The notes beneath the pieces are model-generated. The model did no database searches. It was given only the letters and a program-made list of their open reading frames with translations, and was not told the origin of the DNA. Of a DNA stretch of 44,854 bases, positions 8,582 to 18,443 are shown one piece after another. Within the stretch, counting starts at the first letter, position 1, and the number at the start of each line of letters is the position of its first letter. Source of the stretch: Betaproteobacteria bacterium RIFCSPLOWO2_02_FULL_67_26 (GTDB lineage: Bacteria > Pseudomonadota > Gammaproteobacteria > Burkholderiales > SG8-41); assembly GCA_001771935.1 (NCBI GenBank), contig MERD01000031.1, positions 1-44,854 of the forward strand, written 5' to 3'. Position numbers and translations under genes: made by a program.

Positions 8582-10752
8582 GAGACCCTGGCCGTCTGGC
8601 GCTCGCGGCGCCGGAAGGTGACGACGGCCGGCACCAGCGACAGCACGATCAGCGCGCCGCCCAGTGCCACCGGCCACAGCACCGGCTGGTTCCACTCGCG
8701 CCGCATCCTGGTCCGCAGCGCGGGATCGATGCGCTGATACTTGAGCCCGTTGTTGGCCATCGTATTCGGCTTGCGGTTCTTCACCCAGGCGTGGTGCAGC
8801 GTGTAGTCCATGGGGAACAGGCTCCACACCCACGGCGCGTCGCGGCGGGTGATCTCGACCATGCGGTCGATGAGCGCCTGGCGCTCGGGGCCGTTCGCCA
8901 TGTTCTTCATGCGCTCGAACAGGCGGTCGAACTCGGGGTTCTCGTAGTTGGAGGCGTTCTCGCCCGCGGTCCTGACCTTGCTTTGCGCGCCGTGGAGCAG
9001 GAACAGGAAATTCTCGGGATCGGGATAGTCCGCGTTCCAGCCCAGGAAATAGAGCTGCACGTTGCCCTTGCGCAGCTTGTCCTGGAAGCGGTTCCAGTCG
9101 GTGGCGCGGACCGCGAGCTGCACGCCGATCTTCTCGAACTGCTTGGCGTACCAGTCGAGCCGCGACTTGGCATCGGGCCCGGTGCCGGTGGTGTCGAGGT
9201 TCACCAGCAGCGGCTCGCCGGTCTTCGCATCGCGTCCGTTCGGATAGCCGGCTTCGGCGAGCAGCTTCTTCGCCGCCTCGACGGGCTTGCGGCGCGGCGC
9301 GCTGTCCGCCCAGTCGTAGACGTAGGGATTGATGCCCTCTTTCCCCTCGCGGTAGCCGAAGATGCCGGGCGGGATCGGCCCCTGGGCCGCGATGCCGCGG
9401 CCGTTGCGGAAGATCGAGATCATCTCCTCCTGGTCGATCGCGATCGAAATCGCGTGCCGCAGCTTCCGCGCGCGCTCGCCGGTGCCGCCCACCACCGGGT
9501 CGAGCATGTTGAATCCGAGATAGAACGTCGTGGTCGCCACCGAGGTCTGCAGCCTGATGCCGCGCGCCTGCATGTCTTCCGACAGCGTGACGTCGCCCTG
9601 CCCGCTGAACTGCACCGCCTGGTCGAAGGTGTCGGAGGCGATGCCGGAGGCGTCGTAGTAGCCCTGCAGGAACTTGTTCCAGTACGGGATCTGCTCCTTC
9701 TCGAGCGCGAACATCACCTTGTCGATGAACGGCAGCGGGTGGCCCGCGTCCTTGAGCAGCCCGGCTTCCGCGTCGCCGGGCTCGCCCTCCGCGGGGTAGA
9801 CCTCACCTTTGTAATGGGGATTGCGCTCAAGCACCATCTGCCGGTTGGGATCGTTGACGGTCAGCATGTAGGGACCGGTGCCGACGGGAAACCAGTCGAG
9901 TGAAATGTTTCTCTCCTCCATTCCCGGCTGCGCGTAGAAGCGGTCGGATTCCGGCGGGACCGGGGCGAAGAACGGCATCGCCAGCCAGTAGACGAACTGC
10001 GGGTACTTGCCGCGCACGCGGACGCGGTAAGTGTAGCGGTCGACGACCTGCGCGCCGGCAAGCTCGAAGCGCGTGAGGTCGAGCAACCCGCCGCGGCGCC
10101 CGGCCCTGGCCGCCGCTTTTTCCGCTTCGGCGAGCTCCTGCGCCAGCGCCTTCAGCCCCACGATGTATTCGCCCATCAGCTGCATGACCGGGGAATGCAG
10201 GCGCGGGTGCGCGAGGCGCTTGATCTGGTGCACGTAGTCCGCGGCAGCGAGCTCGCGCGTGCCGGCCTGCTTGAAATCCCCGACGGCGTGCACGCCGTCC
10301 AGGTCGCCTGGCTTGAGATCGTGGTAGACGTAACGGCCCCGGGCGTCCTGCGCCAGCGCCGGGTGCGGCTGGTAGAGGATGCCGGGCCGGATGCGGATCA
10401 CGTAGTCGCTGTAGGCGACTTCCTTCGCGTCGGCGTTGTCGGGCAGGCGCCGGTCCTTCGCGTCATAGAGCAGCGCCCGGGGCATTTCCGCGGCGGCGAA
10501 CGGGACCAGCGCGTAGGGCCGTTTCAAGTAGTGGTACTGGAGCGGCGGCTGGTAGATATTGGCGATCAGCACGTACTCGTTCTCGCTGTACGACTGCACC
10601 GGGTCGAGGTGCTTGGGACGCTCGGAGAACGAGGTGTAGAGGATGTTCCTGCTGGCCTCCGTGTGCGGATAAGGATCGTTCCACGGCGCGCCACTGCATC
10701 CGGCCGCGAGCGCGGCTGCAATCAGCACGACGCGGAGGACGGGGGAAGGCAT
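8578..10752 (-). CDS. yejA: Peptide-binding lipoprotein of the ABC importer (YejA-like SBP_bac_5) with a C-terminal membrane segment
   Basis: Extracytoplasmic binding protein (SBP_bac_5) that hands peptides to YejB/YejE. The 724 residues are longer than E. coli YejA (about 604). The N-terminus is a lipoprotein signal, VVLIAAALAAGC, with Cys at about residue 19. Family features include the early HLDPVQSYSENEY stretch, YAQPGMEERN and GTGPYMLTVNDPN, the RKLRHAISIAIDQEE segment and NYENPEFDRLFERM near the end. Unusually, the last 30 residues form a hydrophobic span (VLWPVALGGALIVLSLVPAV) followed by FRRRERQ, so the protein may be tethered at both ends. It is first in the operon and divergent from fabI. 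Confidence 0.92.
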   Translation of the reverse strand: MPSPVLRVVLIAAALAAGCSGAPWNDPYPHTEASRNILYTSFSERPKHLDPVQSYSENEYVLIANIYQPPLQYHYLKRPYALVPFAAAEMPRALLYDAKDRRLPDNADAKEVAYSDYVIRIRPGILYQPHPALAQDARGRYVYHDLKPGDLDGVHAVGDFKQAGTRELAAADYVHQIKRLAHPRLHSPVMQLMGEYIVGLKALAQELAEAEKAAARAGRRGGLLDLTRFELAGAQVVDRYTYRVRVRGKYPQFVYWLAMPFFAPVPPESDRFYAQPGMEERNISLDWFPVGTGPYMLTVNDPNRQMVLERNPHYKGEVYPAEGEPGDAEAGLLKDAGHPLPFIDKVMFALEKEQIPYWNKFLQGYYDASGIASDTFDQAVQFSGQGDVTLSEDMQARGIRLQTSVATTTFYLGFNMLDPVVGGTGERARKLRHAISIAIDQEEMISIFRNGRGIAAQGPIPPGIFGYREGKEGINPYVYDWADSAPRRKPVEAAKKLLAEAGYPNGRDAKTGEPLLVNLDTTGTGPDAKSRLDWYAKQFEKIGVQLAVRATDWNRFQDKLRKGNVQLYFLGWNADYPDPENFLFLLHGAQSKVRTAGENASNYENPEFDRLFERMKNMANGPERQALIDRMVEITRRDAPWVWSLFPMDYTLHHAWVKNRKPNTMANNGLKYQRIDPALRTRMRREWNQPVLWPVALGGALIVLSLVPAVVTFRRRERQTARVS

Positions 10753-10781
10753 CGGCAGATATTACCAAAGGCGTGACCCCT

Positions 10782-10787
10782 TATAAT
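10782..10787 (+). promoter_or_regulatory. Candidate fabI -10 element
   Basis: A perfect TATAAT lies 64 bases upstream of the fabI ATG at 10852. I see no good -35 at 16-18 bases. An in-frame ATG at 10786 overlaps this element, which argues against that upstream start for fabI. Confidence 0.4.
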
Positions 10788-10851
10788 GCGAGGAATAGCT
10801 CCGCCGCACCCCGTGTTTGCCTCGGGGACCTCCAAGAACCAGGGAACAACG

Positions 10852-11643
10852 ATGGGCTTCCTTCAGGACAGAAAAATCCTCGTCACGGGCCTGCTGTCGA
10901 CCCGGTCCATCGCCTTCGGCATTGCAAAGGCACTCGCGCGGGAGGGCGCCGCGCTCGCCTTCACCTACCAGAGCGCCGAGCTGCGCAGCCGGGTCGAGGA
11001 GCTGGCCGGGGAATTCGGGCAGGCTCCGGTGCTGCCCTGCGATGTCGCCAGCGACGAGGAGATCGCGGCGCTGTTCGCCGGGCTGGGCAGGCGCTGGAAC
11101 GGCCTGGACGGTATCGTGCACTCGATCGCCTTCGCGCCGCGTGAAGCGCTCAAGGGGGAATTTCTCGAGGGGCTGACGCGGGAGGGATTCCGGACCGCCC
11201 ACGACGTGAGCGCATACAGCTTCGCCGCCCTCGCCAAAGCCGCGCTGCCGATGATGGAAGGCCGGAACGGCGCCCTGCTCACGCTCACCTATCTGGGCGC
11301 GGTGCGCTCCGTGCCGCATTACAACGTGATGGGGCTGGCCAAAGCGAGCCTGGAAGCGGCCGTGCGCTACCTTGCGCAGAATCTCGGTCCCCGGGGCATA
11401 CGGGTCAACGGCATTTCCGCCGGCCCGATCAAGACCCTCGCCGCCGCCGGTATCGGCGATTTTGGCAAGATCCTGAAATTCGTCGGGGATAACGCGCCGC
11501 TGCGGCGCAACGTGACGACCGAGGACGTGGGCAACGTCGCGGCGTTCCTCATGAGCGACCTCGCCGCCGGGATTACCGGGGAGATCACCTACGTCGACTG
11601 CGGGTTCAATACCGTCGTCGGCGGCATGCGCGGCGAGGCCTGA
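10852..11643 (+). CDS. fabI: Enoyl-[acyl-carrier-protein] reductase (NADH), FabI type
   Basis: Reduces trans-2-enoyl-ACP in the last step of each fatty-acid elongation cycle. The 263-residue protein aligns with E. coli FabI (262) almost one to one. The NAD loop [17 protein letters not shown] is near the N-terminus. The catalytic pair is Tyr147 (TYLGA) and Tyr157 in YNVMGLAK, with Lys164, and [10 protein letters not shown] follows. Residue 93 is Ala in HSIAFAP; E. coli has Gly93, where substitutions give triclosan/diazaborine resistance, and some other FabI proteins naturally carry Ala. The ATG at 10852 follows the family start MGFL; the frame is open upstream to 10786. It ends flush against the ppiD stop. 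Confidence 0.96.
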   Translation: MGFLQDRKILVTGLLSTRSIAFGIAKALAREGAALAFTYQSAELRSRVEELAGEFGQAPVLPCDVASDEEIAALFAGLGRRWNGLDGIVHSIAFAPREALKGEFLEGLTREGFRTAHDVSAYSFAALAKAALPMMEGRNGALLTLTYLGAVRSVPHYNVMGLAKASLEAAVRYLAQNLGPRGIRVNGISAGPIKTLAAAGIGDFGKILKFVGDNAPLRRNVTTEDVGNVAAFLMSDLAAGITGEITYVDCGFNTVVGGMRGEA

Positions 11644-13611
11644 TCACAGTCCGCCGCGCCGGCGCGGAGCAGGCCGGTCAGGGGCGCCGGGAGACGGCGG
11701 CGGAGCGCTCTCTTCCTGCTTTTCCACGCGCTCCTTGTTGATACTCACTCCGACCCGCTGCCTCAGGCTCGCGACGTAGGCCGCCATTTCCTCCTGCACC
11801 AGCACCGCCCGCAGCTGGTCCGAGTATGCCTTCACCTTCTCGGCCGGCACGCTTCCGGCGTCCTGCACGCGGGTGATTCGCAGCAGGAAATAGGCGCCCC
11901 GCGGGCTCTCGAGCCCGCCGTAGGCCGGCAGCTTCGACACGTCAATGCGGAAGGCGTGCCGCGCGACCGCTTCCGGGACCTCCTCACTGGCGGCGCGGCC
12001 CACGAGATGCAGCTTGCTCCACGCGATCGCGGCGCCCTTGTCCTGTTTCATCTGCTCGAGCTGGCGCCGCCCCTCCTCCGCCGCCAGGCGCGCCGCCGCC
12101 CGCATGGCGAGCACTTTTTCGAGCTCGGCGCGCACGTCGTCAAACGGGCGGAGGGTCGCGGCCTTGTGCTCGGCCACGCGCGCCGCGACGAGCGTGCCCG
12201 GCGCGATCTCGATCGCCTCCGTATTGCGGCGATTCCTGACCGCGTCCTCGGAGAAGATCGCGGCGAGGAGCCGCGCGTTGTTGAGCGGGGCGTCGGCCTG
12301 CTCGCGCGTGATCCAGCCGCTCGTCCGGGGCGCGGCCTTGAGCAGGTCCGCGGCCGGCTTCAGGCTTTCCGACTGCTCGTAGACCACGTTGGTGAAATTC
12401 TCCGCCAGCTCGGCATAGCGCCGTGCCGCGAGCTGCTTGCGCAGCTCCTTCTCGATCTCGCCACGGACTTCCTCCAGGCCCCGCACCTTGGCCGGCTGCA
12501 GCGCGGTCAACCGTATGATGTGGAAGCCGTGCCGGGTCTCCACCGGGGGCGAGATCTCGCCGGGCTTGAGCTTGAACAGCGCGTTCTCGAATTCAGGCGC
12601 GTCCTTCATCGAGCCCCGTTGCAGCGTCCCGAGGTCCCCGCCGCGGCCCGCCGAGCCGGGATCCTGCGACCGGGTCCTGGCCAGATCGGCGAAACTGTCG
12701 GGCTTTTTCCCGAGCTGCTGGTAGATTTCATCCGCCGCCGCCCGCGCCTTCTGCTTCGCCTCGGCGCCCGCCGCCGCGTCAACGCTCAGCAGGATATGGG
12801 CCGCCTGGCGTGTTTCCCCCACCCCATAGCGATTGATACTCCCCTCGTACTGCTTTTTCACCATTTCCGCGTCGACCTGGACCTGCTGCATCAGCGCTTC
12901 GATCGAAAGCGCAAGGTACTCGACGCGCGCCTGCTCCGGCACGCGGAAGTCGCCCGGGTTCGCGTCGTAGTACTTCCTGGCCGCATCGGCCTCGAGCTTC
13001 ACCTGGCCCAGGAACTTGTCGGGCGCGATGACGGAAAAGCTCACTTCGCGCTGCTGCTCGGATAGCCGCACCAGACGCTCGGCGACGGTGCGCGGCACGA
13101 AGCCACTGGCGGCGTAGCCGTCGGCGAGCTGGCGGATGACCAGGTCCTGCCGGATACGCGCTTCGAACATCGCGGCCGTCATGCCCTCGGATTTCAGAAA
13201 CTGCTCGTAGCGCGCGTAGGAAAACCTGCCGGCCTCGTCGCGGAACAATTGTTGCTCGCCGATGACGGTCTTCAGCTGCTCGTCGGTTACCGTCATGCCC
13301 CTTTTGATGACCCAGTCGAACAGCAGGTGCCGCTGGATCAGGTTCTCCAGAGTGGCACTGCGCAGCTCGGGGTTGTCGAGCGTGTCGGGGTCCACGCGGC
13401 CTTCCGCCAGGCGCTGTATCGTCTGCTGCCGCTCGCGCAGGGACCGTTCGAACTCGTCCTGCGTGATCGTGTACTGGCCCACTTCGGCGACTGCCGCCCC
13501 CGCCCCCCCTTCGCGGATGTAGTCCCCCACCCAGAAGAACGCGAACGGGATGAAGATCAGGAACAGAGCCGCCTGGATCAGCTTCTTGTGGCCGTAGACG
13601 AAGTCAAACAT
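11644..13611 (-). CDS. ppiD: Periplasmic folding chaperone / peptidyl-prolyl isomerase PpiD
   Basis: Inner-membrane-anchored chaperone acting on newly exported proteins at the Sec translocon. It has 655 residues with one N-terminal membrane span (about residues 9-30, LIQAALFLIFIPFAFFWVGD) and a SurA_N-type chaperone region (about 40-230). One parvulin domain spans about 265-370, from AHILLSVDAAAG to RHGFHIIRLTAL, followed by a helical C-terminal part and a Pro/Arg-rich end. The ATG lies only 14 bases after tRNA-Asp, and the gap (T-rich on the coding strand) has no Shine-Dalgarno motif. Its mRNA 5' end may therefore be made by tRNA processing. It converges on fabI with zero spacing: the two stops form TGATCA. 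Confidence 0.93.
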   Translation of the reverse strand: MFDFVYGHKKLIQAALFLIFIPFAFFWVGDYIREGGAGAAVAEVGQYTITQDEFERSLRERQQTIQRLAEGRVDPDTLDNPELRSATLENLIQRHLLFDWVIKRGMTVTDEQLKTVIGEQQLFRDEAGRFSYARYEQFLKSEGMTAAMFEARIRQDLVIRQLADGYAASGFVPRTVAERLVRLSEQQREVSFSVIAPDKFLGQVKLEADAARKYYDANPGDFRVPEQARVEYLALSIEALMQQVQVDAEMVKKQYEGSINRYGVGETRQAAHILLSVDAAAGAEAKQKARAAADEIYQQLGKKPDSFADLARTRSQDPGSAGRGGDLGTLQRGSMKDAPEFENALFKLKPGEISPPVETRHGFHIIRLTALQPAKVRGLEEVRGEIEKELRKQLAARRYAELAENFTNVVYEQSESLKPAADLLKAAPRTSGWITREQADAPLNNARLLAAIFSEDAVRNRRNTEAIEIAPGTLVAARVAEHKAATLRPFDDVRAELEKVLAMRAAARLAAEEGRRQLEQMKQDKGAAIAWSKLHLVGRAASEEVPEAVARHAFRIDVSKLPAYGGLESPRGAYFLLRITRVQDAGSVPAEKVKAYSDQLRAVLVQEEMAAYVASLRQRVGVSINKERVEKQEESAPPPSPGAPDRPAPRRRGGL

Positions 13612-13625
13612 ATGTGGAAAAAATG

Positions 13626-13702
13626 TGGCGGAGCGGACGGGACTCGAACCCGCGACCTCCGGCGTGACAGGCCGGCATTCTAACCAACTGAACTACCGCT
13701 CC
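13626..13702 (-). tRNA. tRNA-Asp (anticodon GUC)
   Basis: A 77-base cloverleaf including an encoded CCA. The acceptor stem pairs GGAGCGG with CCGCTCC, followed by discriminator G and CCA. The anticodon stem CCGGC/GCCGG encloses the GTC anticodon. The T arm is GCGGGTTCGAGTCCCGT. It is 10 bases downstream of tRNA-Val on the same strand. Confidence 0.95.
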
Positions 13703-13712
13703 AAGCAATCTG

Positions 13713-13788
13713 TGGTGGGTGCTGAGAGGCTCGAACTCCCGACCTTCGCCTTGTAAGGGCGACGCTCTACCCGCTGAGCTAAGCACCC
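13713..13788 (-). tRNA. tRNA-Val (anticodon UAC)
   Basis: A 76-base cloverleaf with encoded CCA. The acceptor stem pairs GGGTGCT with AGCACCC. The D arm contains AGCTCAGCGGGTAGAGC, the anticodon loop is CTTACAA (anticodon TAC), and the T arm contains GGTTCGAGCC-type pairing (GGGAGTTCGAGCCTCTC). It lies between hupB and tRNA-Asp. Confidence 0.94.
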
Positions 13789-13797
13789 CCGAAATAT

Positions 13798-13836
13798 TTT
13801 GGGGCGGGCCGCGAGCATCCCCGCGCCCACCCCAAA
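13798..13836 (-). other. GC-rich inverted repeat between hupB and tRNA-Val
   Basis: TTTGGGGCGGG (13798-13808) pairs with CCCACCCCAAA (13826-13836) with one mismatch, and CGCG pairs extend inward. It could act as an attenuator or mRNA 3' end for hupB. The downstream tail on the minus strand is not a U-run, so it is not a classic intrinsic terminator. Confidence 0.45.
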
Positions 13837-13865
13837 TTGGATACCGTCGGACCGCAGCCGGGTGG

Positions 13866-14138
13866 CTAGTTTACTGCATCTTTCAATGCCTTACCAGCGC
13901 TGAACTTGGGTACTTTCGCGGCCTGGATGCGGATCTCCGCGCCCGTGCGCGGATCGCGCCCCGCGCGCGCCTGCCGCCTGCCCACCCGGAACGTGCCGAA
14001 CCCGACCAGCGTGACCGACTGCCCGCGTTTCAATGCGCCCTTGATGGCGTCGATCGCGCCATCAACCGCTTTTTCCGATGCGGACTTGGTGATCCCCGCG
14101 GATCGTGCGACGACTTCGACCAGATCGGCTTTGTTCAT
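13866..14138 (-). CDS. hupB: DNA-binding protein HU (beta-type)
   Basis: Nucleoid-associated protein that bends and compacts DNA as a dimer. The 90-residue length is exact for HU. It starts MNKADLVEVVA and has the core VTLVGFGTFRV. The DNA-grasping arm has GRDPRTGAEI, where most HU proteins have GRNP-TG; the intercalating Pro is kept and Asn is replaced by Asp. It ends VPKFSAGKALKDAVN. The frame is open upstream to 14198, but the ATG at 14138, preceded by a GGGA-type site, is canonical. It has its own strong promoter and follows lon, a conserved arrangement (lon-hupB) in proteobacteria. Confidence 0.96.
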   Translation of the reverse strand: MNKADLVEVVARSAGITKSASEKAVDGAIDAIKGALKRGQSVTLVGFGTFRVGRRQARAGRDPRTGAEIRIQAAKVPKFSAGKALKDAVN

Positions 14139-14283
14139 TGTTGTCCCCTTTTCCCGGCAGTGACGAATACGAGCCCCTCCGCTGTCCGGCCCCTTCACCC
14201 GGAGAACAAGGGGCCTGGCGGAATATCTTGTCTGTTGGTTGGCCTGCGAATGCGCGTTGTGGATTGGTAAACGCGCTTGCCAC

Positions 14284-14313
14284 TTTATAGCAAGCGTGAA
14301 AAGCCACTGTCAA
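14284..14313 (-). promoter_or_regulatory. Strong sigma-70 promoter of hupB
   Basis: On the minus strand a perfect TTGACA (14313-14308) is followed by 18 bases and TATAAA (14289-14284). It is oriented towards hupB, leaving a leader of about 140 bases. Confidence 0.75.
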
Positions 14314-14332
14314 GCAAATGCAAAAAATATTT

Positions 14333-14350
14333 CACACGCGCGCGCGCGCC
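14333..14350. other. Alternating CG tract (Z-DNA-prone)
   Basis: CACACGCGCGCGCGCGCC is an almost pure pyrimidine-purine alternation, directly upstream of the hupB -35 element. Such tracts can flip to Z-DNA under negative supercoiling. Confidence 0.6.
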
Positions 14351-14430
14351 GTTGTGAAGAACGTCACACGAAAAAGAAACGCAAGCGGACGCCAACTCAA
14401 GAAGTCAAGCGAAGTGCGGAGATTAAGTGT

Positions 14431-14454
14431 TTGAGCGATTGAGTGATTGACGCG
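14431..14454. repeat. Short octamer repeat TTGAGYGA
   Basis: TTGAGCGA, TTGAGTGA and TTGACGCG lie head to tail (14431-14438, 14439-14446, 14447-14454). It is weak and degenerate, in the same style as the junction repeats elsewhere in the window but with an eight-base period. Confidence 0.4.
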
Positions 14455-14509
14455 CGCAAGACGTTCAAGCGGCCCGGCATGCGTTGTGCTTGCGTTTGAA
14501 CTGGCGCTG

Positions 14510-14543
14510 AAAAAACAAAAAAGGCGGCAGTGCCGCCCTTTTT
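14510..14543 (-). terminator. Rho-independent terminator of lon
   Basis: The stem GGCGGC (14523-14528) pairs with GCCGCC (14532-14537) over a three-base loop. On the minus strand it is followed by TTTTTTGTTTTTT. The other side also has a T-run, so it may work in both directions. It lies about 55 bases after the lon stop. Confidence 0.85.
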
Positions 14544-14592
14544 GCCTGAAACCGAGTGACTCGTCAGCCGTCACCCGGCAGTCGTCACCCCG

Positions 14593-16989
14593 TTAGTGCT
14601 TGACAGCAGCCGGCACCGGCGCCTCGGCCACCGGCGGCGGCGGCGCGGCGTCGTCGTCGGTGAGCGGCTGCGGCTTGCGCTCGAGCGCCATCTCGAACAC
14701 GGAGTCGATCCACTTCACCGGTTGAATGTCGAGCCGGTTCTTGACGTTATCCGGGATTTCCGCGAGGTCCTTCACGTTCTCCTCGGGTATCAGCACGGTC
14801 TTGATGCCGCCCCGGTGCGCCGCAAGCAGCTTCTCCTTGAGGCCCCCGATCTGCAGCACTTCGCCCCGCAACGTGATCTCGCCGGTCATCGCCACGTCCG
14901 AGCGCACCGGGATGCCGGTGAGCGCCGACACCATCGCCGTGCAGATGCCGATGCCCGCGCTCGGGCCATCCTTGGGCGTCGCGCCTTCGGGCAGGTGGAT
15001 GTGGATGTCGTTCTTCTGGTAGAAGTCCGCCGGGATGCCGAGACGCCGGGAGCGGCTGCGCACGACCGACAACGCGGCTTGCACCGATTCCTGCATCACC
15101 TCGCCGAGCTTCCCGGTCGTCGTCATCTTGCCTTTCCCGGGCATGATCGCCGATTCGATGGTGAGGAGCTCGCCCCCCACCTCGGTCCAGGCGAGCCCGC
15201 AGACCTGGCCGACCTGGTTCTTCTTTTCGGCCATGCCGTAGGTGTAGCGCCGCACGCTCAGGTACTTGTCGAGGTTGCGCGCGCTGACCGCCACCTTGCG
15301 CTCCTCTCCCGCGCTGACCAGGGTCTTCACCACCTTGCGGCAGACCTTGGAGAGTTCCCGCTCGAGCGCCCGCACGCCGGCTTCCCGCGTGTAGTAGCGG
15401 ATGATGTCGCGGATCGCGCTCTCGGATATGGCGAGCTCCTGCGGCTTCAATCCATGGTTTTTCATGAGCTTGGGCAGCAGGTGCTTCGACGCGATATTGA
15501 CCTTCTCGTCCTCGGTATAGCCCGAGAGGCGAATCGTCTCCATGCGGTCGAGCAGCGCCGGCGGGATGTTAAGCGTATTCGCCGTGCACACGAACATCAC
15601 GTCGGACAGGTCGTACTCGACCTCGACGTAGTGGTCCACGAAGGTATGGTTCTGCTCGGGGTCGAGCACTTCCAGCAGCGCGCTCGCCGGGTCGCCCCGG
15701 AAGTCCATCCCCATCTTGTCCACTTCATCGAGCAGGAACAGCGGGTTGCGCACGCCGACCTTGGTCATGTTCTGCAGGATCTTGCCCGGCATCGAGCCGA
15801 TGTAGGTGCGCCGGTGCCCGCGGATCTCCGCTTCGTCCCGCACGCCGCCGAGCGACATGCGAATGAACTTGCGGTTGGTCGCGCGCGCGATCGACTGCCC
15901 GAGCGAGGTCTTGCCCACGCCGGGGGCGCCGACCAGGCACAGGATCGGGGCCTTGAGCTTGTCCACGCGCTGCTGGACGGCGAGGTACTCGACGATCCGC
16001 TCCTTGACCTTGTCCAGGCCGTAGTGGTCCTCGTTGAGCACCTTCTCGGCGGCGCCGAGATCGTTGTTGATCTTGCTCCGCTTGCGCCAGGGGAGCTGTA
16101 CCAGCGCCTCGATGTAATTGCGCACGACGGTCGCCTCCGCCGACATCGGGCTCATGAGCTTGAGCTTCTTGAACTCGGACTCGGCCTTCTTGCGCGCATC
16201 CTTCGGCATGTGCGCGGCCTTGATGCGCTTCTCGATCTCGTCGATGTCCGCGCCCTCGTCCATCTCGCCGAGCTCTTTCTGGATCGCTTTTACCTGCTCG
16301 TTCAGGTAGTACTCGCGCTGGCTCTTCTCCATCTGGCGCTTGACGCGGCCGCGGATGCGCTTCTCGACCTGCAGGATCTCGAGCTCGCCCTCGACGAGCT
16401 TCAACAGGTGCTCGAGCCGCTCCTTGACGCCGAACATTTCGAGCACTTCCTGCTTCTGCTCGAGCTTGAGCGGCAGGTGCGCGGCAATGGTGTCGCCGAG
16501 CCGGCCGGCCTCGTCGATCCCGGCGAGCGAGGTCAGGATCTCGGGCGGGATCTTCTTGTTCAGCTTCACGTACTGGTCGAACTGCTGGATCATCGTGCGC
16601 CGCATCGCCTCGGTCTCGTGATCGCCCGCGGCGTCGGGTGCGACCGGCGTGACCGTGACGGCGTAATGCGTCTTGAGATCGACGATGTCGTGCAGCCGCG
16701 CGCGCTGGTTGCCCTCGACCAGCACCTTCACGGTGCCGTCGGGGAGCTTCAGCATCTGCAGGATGTTGGCGATGCTGCCGATCCGGTAGAGGTCCTCCGG
16801 GGCGGGGTCGTCCTTGGCCGCGGACTTCTGGGCGACGAGGACGATGCTCTTGCCCGACTCCATCGCGGTTTCCAGCGCCTTGATCGACTTCGGGCGCCCC
16901 ACGAACAGCGGTATCACCATGTGCGGGAACACCACGACGTCGCGCAGCGGCAGCAACGGCATTTGGATCGGATTGGTCTCGTCAGGCAT
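14593..16989 (-). CDS. lon: ATP-dependent protease Lon (LonA)
   Basis: Hexameric cytoplasmic protease that degrades misfolded and regulatory proteins. The 798-residue protein has the N-terminal substrate-binding LAN domain ([20 protein letters not shown]) and a coiled-coil region around residues 190-250. The AAA+ module has Walker [12 protein letters not shown] and Walker [13 protein letters not shown]. The serine-lysine protease domain has its catalytic Ser in [10 protein letters not shown] and Lys in [13 protein letters not shown]. Length and order are standard for LonA. The C-terminus ends in a Pro/Ala-rich tail. A sigma-32-like promoter lies just upstream. It follows clpX on the same strand with a 163-base gap and ends at a clear terminator. 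Confidence 0.98.
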   Translation of the reverse strand: MPDETNPIQMPLLPLRDVVVFPHMVIPLFVGRPKSIKALETAMESGKSIVLVAQKSAAKDDPAPEDLYRIGSIANILQMLKLPDGTVKVLVEGNQRARLHDIVDLKTHYAVTVTPVAPDAAGDHETEAMRRTMIQQFDQYVKLNKKIPPEILTSLAGIDEAGRLGDTIAAHLPLKLEQKQEVLEMFGVKERLEHLLKLVEGELEILQVEKRIRGRVKRQMEKSQREYYLNEQVKAIQKELGEMDEGADIDEIEKRIKAAHMPKDARKKAESEFKKLKLMSPMSAEATVVRNYIEALVQLPWRKRSKINNDLGAAEKVLNEDHYGLDKVKERIVEYLAVQQRVDKLKAPILCLVGAPGVGKTSLGQSIARATNRKFIRMSLGGVRDEAEIRGHRRTYIGSMPGKILQNMTKVGVRNPLFLLDEVDKMGMDFRGDPASALLEVLDPEQNHTFVDHYVEVEYDLSDVMFVCTANTLNIPPALLDRMETIRLSGYTEDEKVNIASKHLLPKLMKNHGLKPQELAISESAIRDIIRYYTREAGVRALERELSKVCRKVVKTLVSAGEERKVAVSARNLDKYLSVRRYTYGMAEKKNQVGQVCGLAWTEVGGELLTIESAIMPGKGKMTTTGKLGEVMQESVQAALSVVRSRSRRLGIPADFYQKNDIHIHLPEGATPKDGPSAGIGICTAMVSALTGIPVRSDVAMTGEITLRGEVLQIGGLKEKLLAAHRGGIKTVLIPEENVKDLAEIPDNVKNRLDIQPVKWIDSVFEMALERKPQPLTDDDAAPPPPVAEAPVPAAVKH

Positions 16990-17021
16990 CGGGTCTCACC
17001 AGGCTGTGTTGAATAACGTCA

Positions 17022-17050
17022 AGATGGGGGAAAAATGCAAAAAATTCAAG
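17022..17050 (-). promoter_or_regulatory. Sigma-32 (RpoH) heat-shock promoter of lon
   Basis: On the minus strand CTTGAA (17050-17045) is followed by 15 bases and CCCCATCT (17029-17022). This matches the RpoH pattern CTTGAA...CCCCATNT. It lies 32 bases upstream of the lon ATG. Confidence 0.78.
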
Positions 17051-17152
17051 GGCCGAGCGACAGCACCCTGATTCCAAACCGGTTTCGCGGCGGCGGCGGC
17101 GGCGCCGGGCGCGTCCGCCGGTCCACCGCACCGCGTGCAGGGTCTTCCCACG

Positions 17153-18421
<1,269 letters not shown>

Positions 18422-18443
18422 GGGCGTCCCCAGGATTACGACA

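Larger units (their letters stand above)
14139..14592. other. 454-base intergenic region between lon and hupB
   Basis: No credible coding frame. From the lon side it holds the lon terminator (14510-14543), an octamer-like repeat (14431-14454), a CG-alternating tract (14333-14350), the hupB promoter (14284-14313) and a 145-base hupB leader. Its composition is clearly more AT-rich than the genes around it. Confidence 0.8.

Noticed and set aside
10786-10851. 22-residue N-terminal extension of FabI
   Set aside because: The upstream ATG overlaps the TATAAT element, and the family begins at MGFL (10852).
13866-14198. Longer HU protein starting at 14198
   Set aside because: HU is 90 residues and starts MNKADL; the extra residues fall in the leader.
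14596-17016. 806-codon plus-strand open frame opposite lon
   Set aside because: lon is unmistakable on the minus strand; the opposite frame is His/Arg/Leu-rich without motifs.
17070-17110. GCG triplet run between clpX and lon as a terminator or small gene
   Set aside because: It is a simple GC-rich stretch with no T-run and no start with a ribosome-binding site.
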